Shown: positions 51,523-61,421, counted from the first letter of the stretch. The stretch is 64,000 nt of DNA from an uncultured Chitinophagaceae bacterium (GCA_937958995.1 CALGAP010000023.1:124001-188000), one strand, 5' to 3'. Notes: generated by a model from the letters alone, not told the origin. Program-made: numbers and translations.

Positions 51523-53403
51523 TTATAATTTAAAGGAAAATCCGGCTGTTATATTGAATTTTTGCGAGCTGTATCCATAAACTTCCTGGTACTTCGCTCC
51601 CGTAATATTTTTGGCATCCACAAACAGGCGCAGGCGGTCTTTGAAAAAGCTATATTGCGCGTAGGCATTCCACAACAGGTACGATTTCAATGTTACGGGC
51701 ACTTGCTCAAAAGTGATATCATCGAAATACAAATCCCCGCGTTTGGCATACCTGTAAATATTCGTACTCACGAAAAATCGTTTGTTTACCTGGAAATTCA
51801 GCGTGGCGCCAAACGTGTGTTTGGGTCGGCGGACCAGGTTATCGTACGTGGTGTCTTTTCCGCTGCCGGTTTGGGTGGTCACCTCGCCCTCAACGAATGT
51901 GTAGTACAATCTGATTTGCAGATCGTTGTTGACCTGGATCGTAGGTTCAATTTCTATACCGTGATCATTCTGCTTATCGAGGTTAATGTAGGTAAAGGAA
52001 GGGCCATACACAATCACGTCTTCTGTTCTTCTCTGAAAATACACTACCCTGGTCTGTAGCAAACCATCAAACAGTGAGGTTTGTACGCCACCTTCAATCG
52101 TGCGCGATTTCTCGGGATCCAAATCAGGATTGGCACCATAAGGCCCGTAGAGTGAATTCAGGCTGGGCGACTTAAAGGCGCTGGCGATATTGGCAAATAC
52201 TTTCAGATTACGATTGATAAGAAAACTGGGATTGATACTGTAAGTGGTATTGTTGCCGTAACGACTGTGATGATTGTATCTCAAACCTGCTTCAAAATTA
52301 AAGCCGCCAATGTTTTTCAGGAAGAATGACGCATAGGGACTCGTGATGTTTATGCCGGTGTCGGGCGATAGCATACGCTGGTCGCGATGATCAATTCCCA
52401 CCAGCGCCTGTATGTGATCGCTGAGATTGAACTGTCCGTAAATTTCTGCCAGTTTATTTCTTCCCTCAAATTCGCTGGTGCCATACATTGAGTGGTAAGT
52501 GCGGCCCATTTCATCGTAGGCAAATTGCGCTATCAACTGTCCGCTCTTGAATTTGTAAGTGGCAATGGCGCCGGTAGAAAGCAGTTTGCCTTTATAGCTA
52601 TCGCTGGCGTCGGAATACGAGCCATTGTCGAAGTCGCCCTTGAAATAGCTATAGCGGAAATAAGGTTTTACTGCAAGGCCTTTCAGCACCTGCGCTTCAA
52701 AACCCAACTGGAATGCGTTTTTCAGGTAACCGTCTTTATCAAAGCTTTTTGCCGCCGTGGTGTCTTCGGCTTCGCTGATACCATCTGATTCCTGATGCGC
52801 GAATCCGATGTTGTAATTTATTTTTTCCGTTTGTCCATTCACTCCGGCATAAAATTTCCGGGTATTGAATGAACCATACGATGCATTGCCATACAACTGC
52901 GCTGCCTTACCCTGTCCTTTTTTGGTAATGATGTTGATGACACCCGCAATAGCATCGGAGCCGTATAAAGTAGATTGGGCGCCTTTCAGTATCTCAATGC
53001 GTTCAATCTGTTCTATAGGAAAAAGACGAAGGTCAAATGCGCCGCCCACACTCGAAGGATCGGTAGCCGGTATGCCATTGACCAATATCACCGTGTAATC
53101 ATTTTTTGCGCCGCGCAGAAATACTGATTTGTCTTTTGCTTCATTGCTGGTAGCGCCATTAATAATTAGTCCGGCCTGCTCGGTCAGCACCTGTGTAATG
53201 TCTTTTCCCAGGCTTCGGCTCAAAGTTGCCTGGTCGATGATGGTGATGACTTTCCCGGTCTCGGCCGTCTTGGTGGGAAATTTGGTGGCGGTGACTACTA
53301 CCTGTTCCAGTTGGCGGTTGAATGTTGTGTCGTCCTGGGCAATAATATACTGGCAATGGAATAATGCCAATGCAAAAAATATTTTCTTGTTCATTTTGCT
53401 CAT
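51523..53403 (-). CDS. btuB: TonB-dependent vitamin B12 receptor (BtuB-like)
   Basis: The start at 53403 gives 626 residues; M4 at 53394 is equally possible. The signal peptide ends at 'FHCQYIIAQ'. The plug follows ('QLEQVVVTATKFPTKTAETG', 'FLRGAKNDYTVILVNGIPAT', 'RIEILKGAQSTLYGSDAIAG') and then a 22-strand-type barrel ending in 'FNITAGFSFKL'. The length and plug match BtuB. The assignment to cobalamin rests on the cobalamin riboswitch directly upstream and on the B12 genes downstream. In this leader a long hairpin encloses the start codon. Confidence 0.88.
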   Translation of the reverse strand: MSKMNKKIFFALALFHCQYIIAQDDTTFNRQLEQVVVTATKFPTKTAETGKVITIIDQATLSRSLGKDITQVLTEQAGLIINGATSNEAKDKSVFLRGAKNDYTVILVNGIPATDPSSVGGAFDLRLFPIEQIERIEILKGAQSTLYGSDAIAGVINIITKKGQGKAAQLYGNASYGSFNTRKFYAGVNGQTEKINYNIGFAHQESDGISEAEDTTAAKSFDKDGYLKNAFQLGFEAQVLKGLAVKPYFRYSYFKGDFDNGSYSDASDSYKGKLLSTGAIATYKFKSGQLIAQFAYDEMGRTYHSMYGTSEFEGRNKLAEIYGQFNLSDHIQALVGIDHRDQRMLSPDTGINITSPYASFFLKNIGGFNFEAGLRYNHHSRYGNNTTYSINPSFLINRNLKVFANIASAFKSPSLNSLYGPYGANPDLDPEKSRTIEGGVQTSLFDGLLQTRVVYFQRRTEDVIVYGPSFTYINLDKQNDHGIEIEPTIQVNNDLQIRLYYTFVEGEVTTQTGSGKDTTYDNLVRRPKHTFGATLNFQVNKRFFVSTNIYRYAKRGDLYFDDITFEQVPVTLKSYLLWNAYAQYSFFKDRLRLFVDAKNITGAKYQEVYGYSSQKFNITAGFSFKL

Positions 53404-53446
53404 AAGTTTTGGACCAAGAGGAAAAGAACACCTCTTAGTTATGAGC
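53398..53446 (-). promoter_or_regulatory. Hairpin enclosing the btuB start codon, candidate riboswitch expression platform
   Basis: On the minus strand, GCTCATAA (53446-53439) pairs with TTATGAGC (53405-53398), which contains the ATG at 53403-53401. An inner stem AAGAGG/CCTCTT (53436-53431 with 53421-53416) extends it. Folding would hide the start codon, so this may be how the B12 riboswitch blocks translation. Confidence 0.5.
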
Positions 53447-53534
53447 TCCTGGTAAAAAACAAAAGAGAAACAGAAATGAAATGTCTTCCGCGGTAAGACT
53501 GATTTCATCCCGGCTTTTCACCCGAAAGCTCGTT

Positions 53535-53725
53535 GATGTAATGACTGTAACTGGCAGGTCTTCTGGCTCGTTCTCTTGTTCACTACCTTCCCATTCGCGT
53601 GGCGAACAGTGGTTTGAAGACTGAACAACTTAAACAGAACTTACAGCTACGGGGATAGCACCGGATTTTCACCGGTTTCCCTTTTCATCCCGACGGGTCG
53701 GGAACCAATTACGCGACAAATGTAG
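53535..53725 (-). promoter_or_regulatory. Cobalamin riboswitch
   Basis: On the minus strand the B12 box AGCCAGAAGACCTGCC lies at 53568-53553. Upstream elements are GGGAAACCGGTGAAAATCCG and GCTATCCCCGTAGCTGTAA, the hallmark conserved core of the Rfam cobalamin family, preceded by GGTTCCC. It lies about 130 bases before the BtuB-like gene, and B12 binding would be expected to turn that operon off. Confidence 0.95.
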
Positions 53726-53797
53726 AGGATTGAAAAACTTCTGCCAATATAATTTTTTTGGCATGTGAAAAGATAGAGTATAACTATTGCCGCAAAA

Positions 53798-55861
53798 TTA
53801 TCTTGGCTTCTTATTCAAATGCAGGCTTATTCCTCCATAATAATTCACGCCCGGCGCTGCATTGAAATATCTTCCACCCACGGCATTGATATCATTGCCC
53901 AGGCTATATTTTGTGTCGAAAATATTATCAACGCCTGCAAATAGTTCAATCCCATGATTTTTCATCAAACTAGTTCTATAACCCGCACGCGCACCCAATA
54001 AGTTGAACGAACTGGCCCAGGCGTCATTAGCATCGGTCAGCGCAATGGGATCACTGTAGTAGTAAGTAATGTTGGCATAAAAACCTTTCTTCAGGTTAAT
54101 GTCCATACCTGCTGCTACAGTATTCTTTGCAACGCTGGGGATTTTTTTGCCAGAGAAATCGGAAGTACCCTGTTTAAAATCTTTATAAGTAAACCAGTTG
54201 ATAGTATGGCTTACCCACCATTTCATATACACATTATTGCGCGGTAAAGTCTGGTAATAAGCCTGCCATTCCACACCGTCTTGTTTTGTGCCGCCGGCAT
54301 TTTCAAAATAGTCGGCACCGGTATTGTCGCGGCGAATCACGATAGCGTTCTTTAAGCGGAAATTGAAGACATTTACTTCCACGTATAAACGCTGTTGCAG
54401 GAAACTGCTTTTCACACCCGCTTCATAACTGATGCCATGCTCTGCCTGCAGGTCGCGGCTGATAACGGTAGTAGAAGGCAATACTTCCTGCGTGGTGGGT
54501 GGAGAAAATCCTTTTGAAATGCTGGCATAGAATAAGGTGCTGCCCGCGATTTTTTTCGACAGCGCCACGCGCGGCGACCATTCGCTTTTGAATTTCCGCA
54601 CCACTTTGTCGAATGCCGGCTCATTTAACCTGTCTATCTCGATAGTGGAACGGTTCAGACTGGCGCCTGCCGTCAACGACCAGCCGCCGGGCAGATGTAT
54701 ATCACCCTGCGCAAATGCAAACCAGGTGCGGTTGATAATATCATCGTCTGTCTGAATGCCTCCCGGTTCGCCCTGGTTGTTCACAAACGTCTTGGTGCTG
54801 AAATGGCCCGTCTGGCTTTCGGCGCCAAACAAAAAGCCTAACCGTGTGCCATCCACCTCTTTCTTCCATTTAAAAACCGTTCTTCCGCCCATATGCGGTT
54901 CATATCTTTTTTCGTAGTTGCGGAACGTCGGATTGCGCACATCTGTATATGCGCCGTACACCGCCAGCACATTTTCGAAATTATCGTTGAAATGATAGGT
55001 ATGCGTGAGGCCAGCTAAAATTGTTTTCTGGTAAATAGCGGCTTTCGACTCATCGGCGCTGGGGTTGGGTCCTGCTGCAGGACGGGCAGCACGAGGGTTC
55101 TGTTCATACTGTGCCGCGGTCAATCCGCCGGGAGTCTCATACCGCAGGTCACCATAAAATATGGTGGCCAGCAATTCATGTTTAGCATCCGACTTCAGCC
55201 TCATCTCCCACGACACAAAGCTGCGCCGCATATCTGAATGATCGCGGTAACCATCGCTGTTGAGGTTGGAGAGTGTAAGGCTATGCCTGCTCTTATCGTT
55301 GCCCAGCCTCACTTGCAGGGCATTGTTATATGTATTGTAACTACCGACCGCACTCGTGAGCGAAGCGCCCGCGTTCCAGTCGTCGCCCTGGCTGTTGATC
55401 AGCAAAGCGCCACCGGTGCCTGCGCCATATAAACTGCCGGCCGGCCCTTTGATCACTTCAATAGAGTTGATATTATAATAGCTCAGTTGATTGAGGTAAG
55501 TGCTTCCACCGGGGTCGGTGAAGGGGATGCCGTTGTAATACACTTTCACATTACGCACACCAAATGGCGAGCGCAGAGTGCTGCCGCGGATATTGAGGCG
55601 GTAACTGCCCGGCGACCTTTCTTCCATTTTCACCCCGGGCGTGGTATTCAGGGCCGGGAGAATGCTGGTATTGTTGAATCGATCCAATTGTGTTTTGCCT
55701 ACATAATTGATGGCCGCCGAAACTTCCTTCAGTTGGCGGTTTTGTTCATAGGCTTTTACTACCACCTGCTGCAGTGTGCGGGCAGAATCGGCGGTTGAGG
55801 GGTCCTGGGCTTTTAGCAAAACCGTATAGCAAGTAAGTGCTGCAAGTATTAAATATTTCAT
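53798..55861 (-). CDS. TonB-dependent outer-membrane receptor, siderophore type
   Basis: The start at 55861 gives 687 residues with a signal peptide ending at 'TVLLKAQ'. The plug domain ('QLKEVSAAINYVGKTQLDRF', 'YRLNIRGSTLRSPFGVRNVK', 'SIEVIKGPAGSLYGAGTGGA') and barrel fit ferric-siderophore or similar receptors; there is no STN or carboxypeptidase-like extension. The substrate is unknown. It is divergent from the amino-acid permease gene and does not share the B12 riboswitch, which lies beyond its 3' end. Confidence 0.88.
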   Translation of the reverse strand: MKYLILAALTCYTVLLKAQDPSTADSARTLQQVVVKAYEQNRQLKEVSAAINYVGKTQLDRFNNTSILPALNTTPGVKMEERSPGSYRLNIRGSTLRSPFGVRNVKVYYNGIPFTDPGGSTYLNQLSYYNINSIEVIKGPAGSLYGAGTGGALLINSQGDDWNAGASLTSAVGSYNTYNNALQVRLGNDKSRHSLTLSNLNSDGYRDHSDMRRSFVSWEMRLKSDAKHELLATIFYGDLRYETPGGLTAAQYEQNPRAARPAAGPNPSADESKAAIYQKTILAGLTHTYHFNDNFENVLAVYGAYTDVRNPTFRNYEKRYEPHMGGRTVFKWKKEVDGTRLGFLFGAESQTGHFSTKTFVNNQGEPGGIQTDDDIINRTWFAFAQGDIHLPGGWSLTAGASLNRSTIEIDRLNEPAFDKVVRKFKSEWSPRVALSKKIAGSTLFYASISKGFSPPTTQEVLPSTTVISRDLQAEHGISYEAGVKSSFLQQRLYVEVNVFNFRLKNAIVIRRDNTGADYFENAGGTKQDGVEWQAYYQTLPRNNVYMKWWVSHTINWFTYKDFKQGTSDFSGKKIPSVAKNTVAAGMDINLKKGFYANITYYYSDPIALTDANDAWASSFNLLGARAGYRTSLMKNHGIELFAGVDNIFDTKYSLGNDINAVGGRYFNAAPGVNYYGGISLHLNKKPR

Positions 55862-55921
55862 TGACGCGGATTGATGATTGCAAGATAAAGGTAAAGCCAA
55901 ATAATTTTCTATCTTCCACAA

Positions 55922-57256
55922 ATGAAGTCCTCCAAGCTCAATTTGTTCAGCATTACCATGATTGTGATTGGCCTGGTGATCGGAATGGGCATTTTCCGTA
56001 CCTCCCGCGATGCCGCCGACGCCGCTCTCACGCCCACCATATTTTTCGCTGCCTGGATAGCGGGAGGACTGGTTGCCTTTTGCGGTGCGCTAACTTACGC
56101 CGAAATTGGTTCGCGTTATCCTGTAACGGGCGGATATTATAAAGTATTTTCCTACGCCTATCATCCATCCATAGCCTTTGCCATCAATTGCATCATCCTT
56201 ATCTCCAATGCTGCTTCGCTCTCGGGTGTGGCATTGATCGGCGCGGAGTACATCAGCCCGCTGCTGCTGGGACAGCGTGATACCGACCTGGCCAGATCAT
56301 TTATAGCCATGGGCGCCATCATACTGTTTTATGGTGTAAACCTGATGGGTCTGCGCATGAGTTCGAACACGCAAAATGTGCTGATGCTGATAAAAATCGG
56401 GATGCTGCTGATCCTGATTTCATCTATCTTTTTTCCGCAATTGTATAATAACACGCCCATTGTTGCACCGACGCCGGAAAAAATGACTGCCGGCGCGTTG
56501 TTGTTATCCTTTGGTATAGCGCTGAAGGCAACCTCTTTTACCTATGGCGGCTACCAGCAGACCATCAATTTTGGTGAGGAGGTGGAGAATCCGCAAAAAA
56601 ATATACCGCGCGGGATTTTTATAGGAATTACCGTCATAGTGTTGAGTTATTTCGCGGTAAGTTATGCGTATTATAAGGTGATTGGTTTTGATGAACTGAA
56701 GAACACTACCGGCATTGCGAGCATAATTGCTGAAAAAATGTTTGGTCCTACGGGTAAATATGTATCGTCTGTTTTGCTCTTTATAGCTGTACTGGCTTAC
56801 GTGAATGTACTTTTGCTGAGCAACCCGCGGGTGATGTATGCCATGAGCGATGATGGTATTTTACCTCCTGCCTTTAAAAAGAAAGATGAAAAGCGCGATG
56901 TGCTGACCTTGAGCCTCACCGTTTTTACGGCAATTTGTGTAGTTACTTTATTTTTTGCCAATACCTTTGAAAAGATTCTCAGCTTTACAATGTTTCTCGA
57001 TTCCATCGGGATGGCCACGTCGGCGGCCACTATCTTTGTACTGCGCAAACGAACAAGGCACCTCAACGGTACCGGCATATATTCTATGAAATTGTATCCG
57101 CTGCTGCCAGTGATTTTTGTATGCGCATATATTCTTATTGGTATCATCATCACCATAACCAATCCAGAATATGCCCTTATCGGCGTTTCCGTGTTTTTGA
57201 CCTTCCTGGGGCTGTATTTTGTGGCCCGCCGGTTAAATAAAAAGAATGTGGAATAA
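55922..57256 (+). CDS. APC-superfamily amino-acid permease
   Basis: This is a 444-residue protein with twelve predicted membrane helices. Helix 1 carries 'MIVIGLVIGMGIFRTSRDAA', the glycine-rich substrate-binding break typical of LAT/YfnA-like APC transporters. 'FTYGGYQQTINFGEEVENPQ' in helix 6 and its loop is also conserved. It starts 60 bases from the divergent receptor gene and ends two bases before a PLP enzyme of sulfur amino-acid metabolism, so methionine, cystathionine or a related amino acid is a plausible cargo. Confidence 0.88.
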   Translation: MKSSKLNLFSITMIVIGLVIGMGIFRTSRDAADAALTPTIFFAAWIAGGLVAFCGALTYAEIGSRYPVTGGYYKVFSYAYHPSIAFAINCIILISNAASLSGVALIGAEYISPLLLGQRDTDLARSFIAMGAIILFYGVNLMGLRMSSNTQNVLMLIKIGMLLILISSIFFPQLYNNTPIVAPTPEKMTAGALLLSFGIALKATSFTYGGYQQTINFGEEVENPQKNIPRGIFIGITVIVLSYFAVSYAYYKVIGFDELKNTTGIASIIAEKMFGPTGKYVSSVLLFIAVLAYVNVLLLSNPRVMYAMSDDGILPPAFKKKDEKRDVLTLSLTVFTAICVVTLFFANTFEKILSFTMFLDSIGMATSAATIFVLRKRTRHLNGTGIYSMKLYPLLPVIFVCAYILIGIIITITNPEYALIGVSVFLTFLGLYFVARRLNKKNVE

Positions 57257-57258
57257 TT

Positions 57259-58443
57259 ATGTCTGAAAGAAAATTAGATCTGTCGTTTATCCTGAACGAG
57301 CTGGGCGAAGAACGCGATCAGTACTTCCGTGCCATTGCCCCACCGATAATGCAAACCAGCAATTTTGCCTTCAATAATGTGGATGACCTGGCCCGCGTGT
57401 TTGAAGATGAATACAGCGCCTACCTGTACAGCCGCGGTCTCAATCCCACCATCGATATACTGCGCACCAAGCTGGCCGCGCTGGATGGGGCAGAAGATTG
57501 CCTGGTGTTCAACAGCGGCGCTTCTGCCATATTTGCCTCCGTTTTTGCCAATATCCAGGGCGGCGATCATATTGTGTCGGTGCAAAACCCCTATACCTGG
57601 GCGCAGCGCATGTTTGATAAGGTGTTGCCCAAATTCAACGTGGTGACAACCTATGTGGATGGCCGTAAGATCGAGAACTTTGAAAGGGCCATTCTCCCCA
57701 ATACACGCATCATCTATCTTGAATCGCCCAACAGCTGGGATTTTGCCCTGCAAGACCTGCGAGCGGTGGCAGAACTGGCGCGGGCGGAAAACATTATTAC
57801 GATATGCGATAACAGTTATTGCACACCGTTATACCAGCAGCCCATCCAGATGGGTATTGATATGGTATTGCAATCGGCTTCCAAGTATATTGGTGGTCAT
57901 AGCGATGTGGTGGCGGGGGTGTTGAGCGGCACGCGCACCATGATGAAGAAGATTTTCGATAATGAGCTGCTCAATATGGGAATCAGCATTTCACCCTTCA
58001 ATGCCTGGCTGCTGATCAGGGGTTTGCGAACCCTGAGCACCCGGCTGGAGCGAATCAGCAAAACTACCCAGTCAGTTGTAAAATTCCTGAAGCAGCACCC
58101 CCTGGTAGAGGAGGTGATCTTTCCTTTTGATGAGAGTTTCCCCCAATACGAACTGGCCCGCAGCCAGATGAGCGGGGCTTGTGGCCTGCTTACCATCGTA
58201 ATGAGGGCGAAGGAACGGAAAGATATTGTAACTTTCTGCGAGTCATTACGTCATATTCTCATCGCTGTGAGCTGGGGCGGCTACGAGAGCCTGGCCATAC
58301 CGCGCTGCGCCTCCGTACTTCCCGAAGAATTTGACCCGTCGAACCGCGAGCACCGGATGATAAGGCTGTATGTGGGACTGGAAGACGCAGACTACCTGAT
58401 TGCCGATATGGAGCAGGCTTTCAGCAAGGTAGGTAGCTTTTAA
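57259..58443 (+). CDS. Cys/Met-metabolism PLP-dependent enzyme (cystathionine gamma-synthase/lyase family)
   Basis: This is a 394-residue PLP enzyme of the trans-sulfuration family. The cofactor lysine is K209 in 'LQSASKYIGGHSDVVAG', D184 in 'ICDNSYCTPL' contacts the pyridine nitrogen, and 'YSRGLNPTIDILRTKLAALD' near residue 57 is the family signature. Synthase, lyase and methionine gamma-lyase activities cannot be separated by eye. It is in an operon with the permease upstream, which suggests uptake followed by breakdown or conversion. Confidence 0.9.
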   Translation: MSERKLDLSFILNELGEERDQYFRAIAPPIMQTSNFAFNNVDDLARVFEDEYSAYLYSRGLNPTIDILRTKLAALDGAEDCLVFNSGASAIFASVFANIQGGDHIVSVQNPYTWAQRMFDKVLPKFNVVTTYVDGRKIENFERAILPNTRIIYLESPNSWDFALQDLRAVAELARAENIITICDNSYCTPLYQQPIQMGIDMVLQSASKYIGGHSDVVAGVLSGTRTMMKKIFDNELLNMGISISPFNAWLLIRGLRTLSTRLERISKTTQSVVKFLKQHPLVEEVIFPFDESFPQYELARSQMSGACGLLTIVMRAKERKDIVTFCESLRHILIAVSWGGYESLAIPRCASVLPEEFDPSNREHRMIRLYVGLEDADYLIADMEQAFSKVGSF

Positions 58444-58543
58444 CCCATTTTTATTTCATGCTTTAGCTCGCAGGGTGTATGTTTGACAACCATTTAAATA
58501 ATTGGCCGGGTGATGACCTGCCCAATACTCTTACATTTGTTTT

Positions 58544-60013
58544 ATGAGAAAAAAAAGGATTCTATTACCCATATTTTCCTTCTTCATTTTTCTAACCTCT
58601 GTAGCACAGGATAAATGGGATCTTAGGCGTTGCGTTGAATATGCCTGGCAAAATAATATTGACGTACGGCTGGCTGACGTAAATGCGAGAATGGCAGCTA
58701 TTGACCTGGAACAATCCCGGTGGGAAACCCGCCCGGTGATTGGCCTCAATACCAATATCGGTTTGCAGTTTGGCCGCTCTATCGACCCCAATACCAACCA
58801 GTTTACCAGCGGAAGCAGCATGCTGCTGTATAATTCCTTCAACCTCCAGGGCAATATTGATTTTTTCGCCTGGGGCCGTCTGAAAAATGCCGTTATCAGT
58901 TATCAATATTCGCATCAGTCAGCCCTTGCCAACGTAGATAAGGTGAAGAATGACGTAGCGCTCAATGTGGCCACGGCATACCTCACCGCCCTGCTGAACC
59001 ATCAGCAGGCAGAAATTGCCCGTGTTACCATGGAGCAATCGAGATACCAGCTGATCCTGACGCGCAGAAAAGTGGACGCTGGCTCGCTCCCCGAAATCGA
59101 CGCTCTTACATTTGAAACACAGTACACCACCGACAGCGCCAATTATATCGGGGCGATGGCAACAGCACAACAGTCATTGCTCTCTTTAAAGGCTCTTCTG
59201 AACCTGGATGCTGCACAGCCTTTTGAAATTGAAACACCGCCGGTAGATAATATTCCCATCGAACCCTTGTTGCAATTGCAGCCGGAACTGGTGTTTGAAA
59301 CGGCGCTGAACAATCAGCCTGCCCAAAAGCAGATAGCGCTGCAGATCAAAAGCGCCGAGGCAATGTATAAATCCAGGAAAGCTTTGTTCTATCCTACTTT
59401 TTCCTTGTTTGGAAGCCTGGCCAGCCAGTTTTCAAGCTCCGACAGGAAAATTACCGGCTACCAGTTCCTGGGTTATTCCCCCGCAGACCCGTTAAGCCCG
59501 ATCGTAAATGTAGGTGGCGTGGCATACCCCGTGCTCTCGCCCAATGTGGACCTGCAGGAAGGAAAGAAGACATTCAGCGAAATGTGGGATGGCTGGGGCA
59601 GACAAATAGACAATAGTTTTCGCCAGGCAATAGGTCTTTCCATCCAGGTACCTATTATGCAGCGTGGTTTTGCCAGGTTGTCGATCAAGACATCCAAACT
59701 GCAGCTCGAAAATTTGTCGATACAGAGACAACAGGTTGACCAGACCCTGAAGAATAATATTTACACGGCTTTTTACCAGGCTACGGCTGCCTTGCAAAAG
59801 TATAATGCAACCGTTAAGTCGGTAGAGACCGCACAAAAGAGTTATGATTTTGCCCTGAAACGTTTTGATATGGGCCTTTTGAACGCTTTTGAATTACTCA
59901 ACACCCAGAATAATCTTACGCGCGCCAAACTCGACAATTTGTACGCGCAATTTGATTACGTGTTTAAGATGAAAGTGCTTGAATTCTGGAAAGGTCTTGG
60001 TATTCGTTTATAA
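58544..60013 (+). CDS. TolC-family outer-membrane efflux protein
   Basis: This is a 489-residue protein with a signal peptide ('IFSFFIFLTSVAQ') and two OEP repeats. Long alpha-helical stretches with 'NVATAYLTALLNHQQAEIAR' and 'SVETAQKSYDFALKRFDMGL' are typical. 'LLNAFELLNTQNNLTRAKLD' is the common C-terminal repeat motif. It forms the outer-membrane channel of a tripartite pump with the adaptor 24 bases downstream. Confidence 0.92.
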   Translation: MRKKRILLPIFSFFIFLTSVAQDKWDLRRCVEYAWQNNIDVRLADVNARMAAIDLEQSRWETRPVIGLNTNIGLQFGRSIDPNTNQFTSGSSMLLYNSFNLQGNIDFFAWGRLKNAVISYQYSHQSALANVDKVKNDVALNVATAYLTALLNHQQAEIARVTMEQSRYQLILTRRKVDAGSLPEIDALTFETQYTTDSANYIGAMATAQQSLLSLKALLNLDAAQPFEIETPPVDNIPIEPLLQLQPELVFETALNNQPAQKQIALQIKSAEAMYKSRKALFYPTFSLFGSLASQFSSSDRKITGYQFLGYSPADPLSPIVNVGGVAYPVLSPNVDLQEGKKTFSEMWDGWGRQIDNSFRQAIGLSIQVPIMQRGFARLSIKTSKLQLENLSIQRQQVDQTLKNNIYTAFYQATAALQKYNATVKSVETAQKSYDFALKRFDMGLLNAFELLNTQNNLTRAKLDNLYAQFDYVFKMKVLEFWKGLGIRL

Positions 60014-60037
60014 AAGTTAGCTTTACAACTCCCTAAT

Positions 60038-61408
60038 ATGAAGAAGAAAATATTTTGGATCATTGCTGTTTTAGTGGTGATAATTCTTGTAGCGATCGGT
60101 CTCAAATCGGCTGGGGTTATAGGAAAAGATGAAGGCATTAAAGTGGCCACAGAAAAAGTGGTGACCCGTACCATCATCGAAACAGTGAACGCCAGCGGCA
60201 AAGTGTATCCTGAAATAGAGGTAAAAGTAAGTCCTGATATTTCGGGTGAAATTGTTGAACTGAACGTTGAAGAAGGCGATAGCGTAAAAAGAGGCCAGGT
60301 ACTCGCCAAAATATATGCGGATATCTACTCAACACAGCGCAACCAGGCCGAGGCAGAAGTGCAAAGGATGGAAGCGATGCTCGCCAACTCGCAGGCTCAG
60401 CTCGTGAGCCTGAAATCGTCGCTCGAGCTGGCCAAGAAAAATTACGATCGCCAAAAGCAGTTGCTGAATGATAAGGTGATTTCTGCCGCCGAATTTGAAC
60501 AGGCAGAAAATAATTATCGTACTGCCCAGGCTAGTTATAATGCTGCGTTGGAAGACATTCGCAGCGCACAGGCCGCCATTCAAAGTTCTCGCGCCAGCCT
60601 GGAAAGAGCCAATAAAGATTTGAGCCGTACCGCGGTTCTCGCACCGATGGACGGAGTGGTGTCGTTGCTTAGCGTTAAAAAAGGTGAACGCGTGGTGGGC
60701 AGCAATATGATGGCCGGTACCGAAATGATGCGCATTGCCGATATGAACACCATTGAAGTGCAGGTAGATGTTAGCGAAAATGATATTCCCAAAGTAAGCC
60801 TTGGTGATTCTGCGCTGGTGGAAGTAGAAGCTTATACCGGCAGAAAATTCAAAGGAATCGTTTCTAAGATCGCAAGCAGCAGTAATACCGTTAGCGGTAC
60901 CGCCGCTGCCGGCGCTAATGATGTTACCAACTATAAAGTGCATATTCGACTTTTGCATAGTTCGTACCATGACCTGATTGACCCGACAAAGCCGCGTCAT
61001 TTTCCGTTCAGACCTGGTATGAATGCGAGTGCGGATATTCAAACCATGACCAAGGAAAATGTGATTGCCGCTGCTATCAATGCGGTTACTACCCGCGAAC
61101 CTGGTACCGACAATGTGGTGAATGCGAAGAAAGATCCTGCGGAGGAAGAAGGCTTGCAGGAACAAACGAGGACCTCGGTATCGCAGGATATAGACGAAGT
61201 GGTATTTGTGCTGCAGCCCGATAACACCGTGAAAAAAGTAAAAGTGAAGACGGGCATCCAGGATATCAACTATATTGAAATAACTGAAGGCCTGCAAGGC
61301 GGCGAGACAATTGTGGTGGCGCCTTACAACGTGGTGAGTAAAACGCTCAAAGACGGTCAGAAAGTGAAAGTGGTGCCGCAGGACAAGCTGTTTGAAACCA
61401 GGAAATAA
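60038..61408 (+). CDS. HlyD/MacA-like periplasmic adaptor subunit
   Basis: This is a 456-residue protein with one N-terminal membrane helix ('IFWIIAVLVVIILVAIGL'). A lipoyl-like half follows ('VSPDISGEIVELNVEEGDSV', ~65-90), then a coiled-coil hairpin at ~95-195, the second lipoyl half ('APMDGVVSLLSVKKGERVVG') and a beta-barrel domain. This is the MacA-type plan. The partner ABC or RND permease expected next is not in the window; gpsA follows instead, after a strong terminator. Confidence 0.9.
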   Translation: MKKKIFWIIAVLVVIILVAIGLKSAGVIGKDEGIKVATEKVVTRTIIETVNASGKVYPEIEVKVSPDISGEIVELNVEEGDSVKRGQVLAKIYADIYSTQRNQAEAEVQRMEAMLANSQAQLVSLKSSLELAKKNYDRQKQLLNDKVISAAEFEQAENNYRTAQASYNAALEDIRSAQAAIQSSRASLERANKDLSRTAVLAPMDGVVSLLSVKKGERVVGSNMMAGTEMMRIADMNTIEVQVDVSENDIPKVSLGDSALVEVEAYTGRKFKGIVSKIASSSNTVSGTAAAGANDVTNYKVHIRLLHSSYHDLIDPTKPRHFPFRPGMNASADIQTMTKENVIAAAINAVTTREPGTDNVVNAKKDPAEEEGLQEQTRTSVSQDIDEVVFVLQPDNTVKKVKVKTGIQDINYIEITEGLQGGETIVVAPYNVVSKTLKDGQKVKVVPQDKLFETRK

Positions 61409-61421
61409 AAATTCGAAATAG

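Noticed and set aside
60329..61297. 322-codon minus-strand frame inside the efflux adaptor gene
   Set aside because: Histidine- and phenylalanine-rich composition typical of antisense to coiled-coil coding sequence; no domain.
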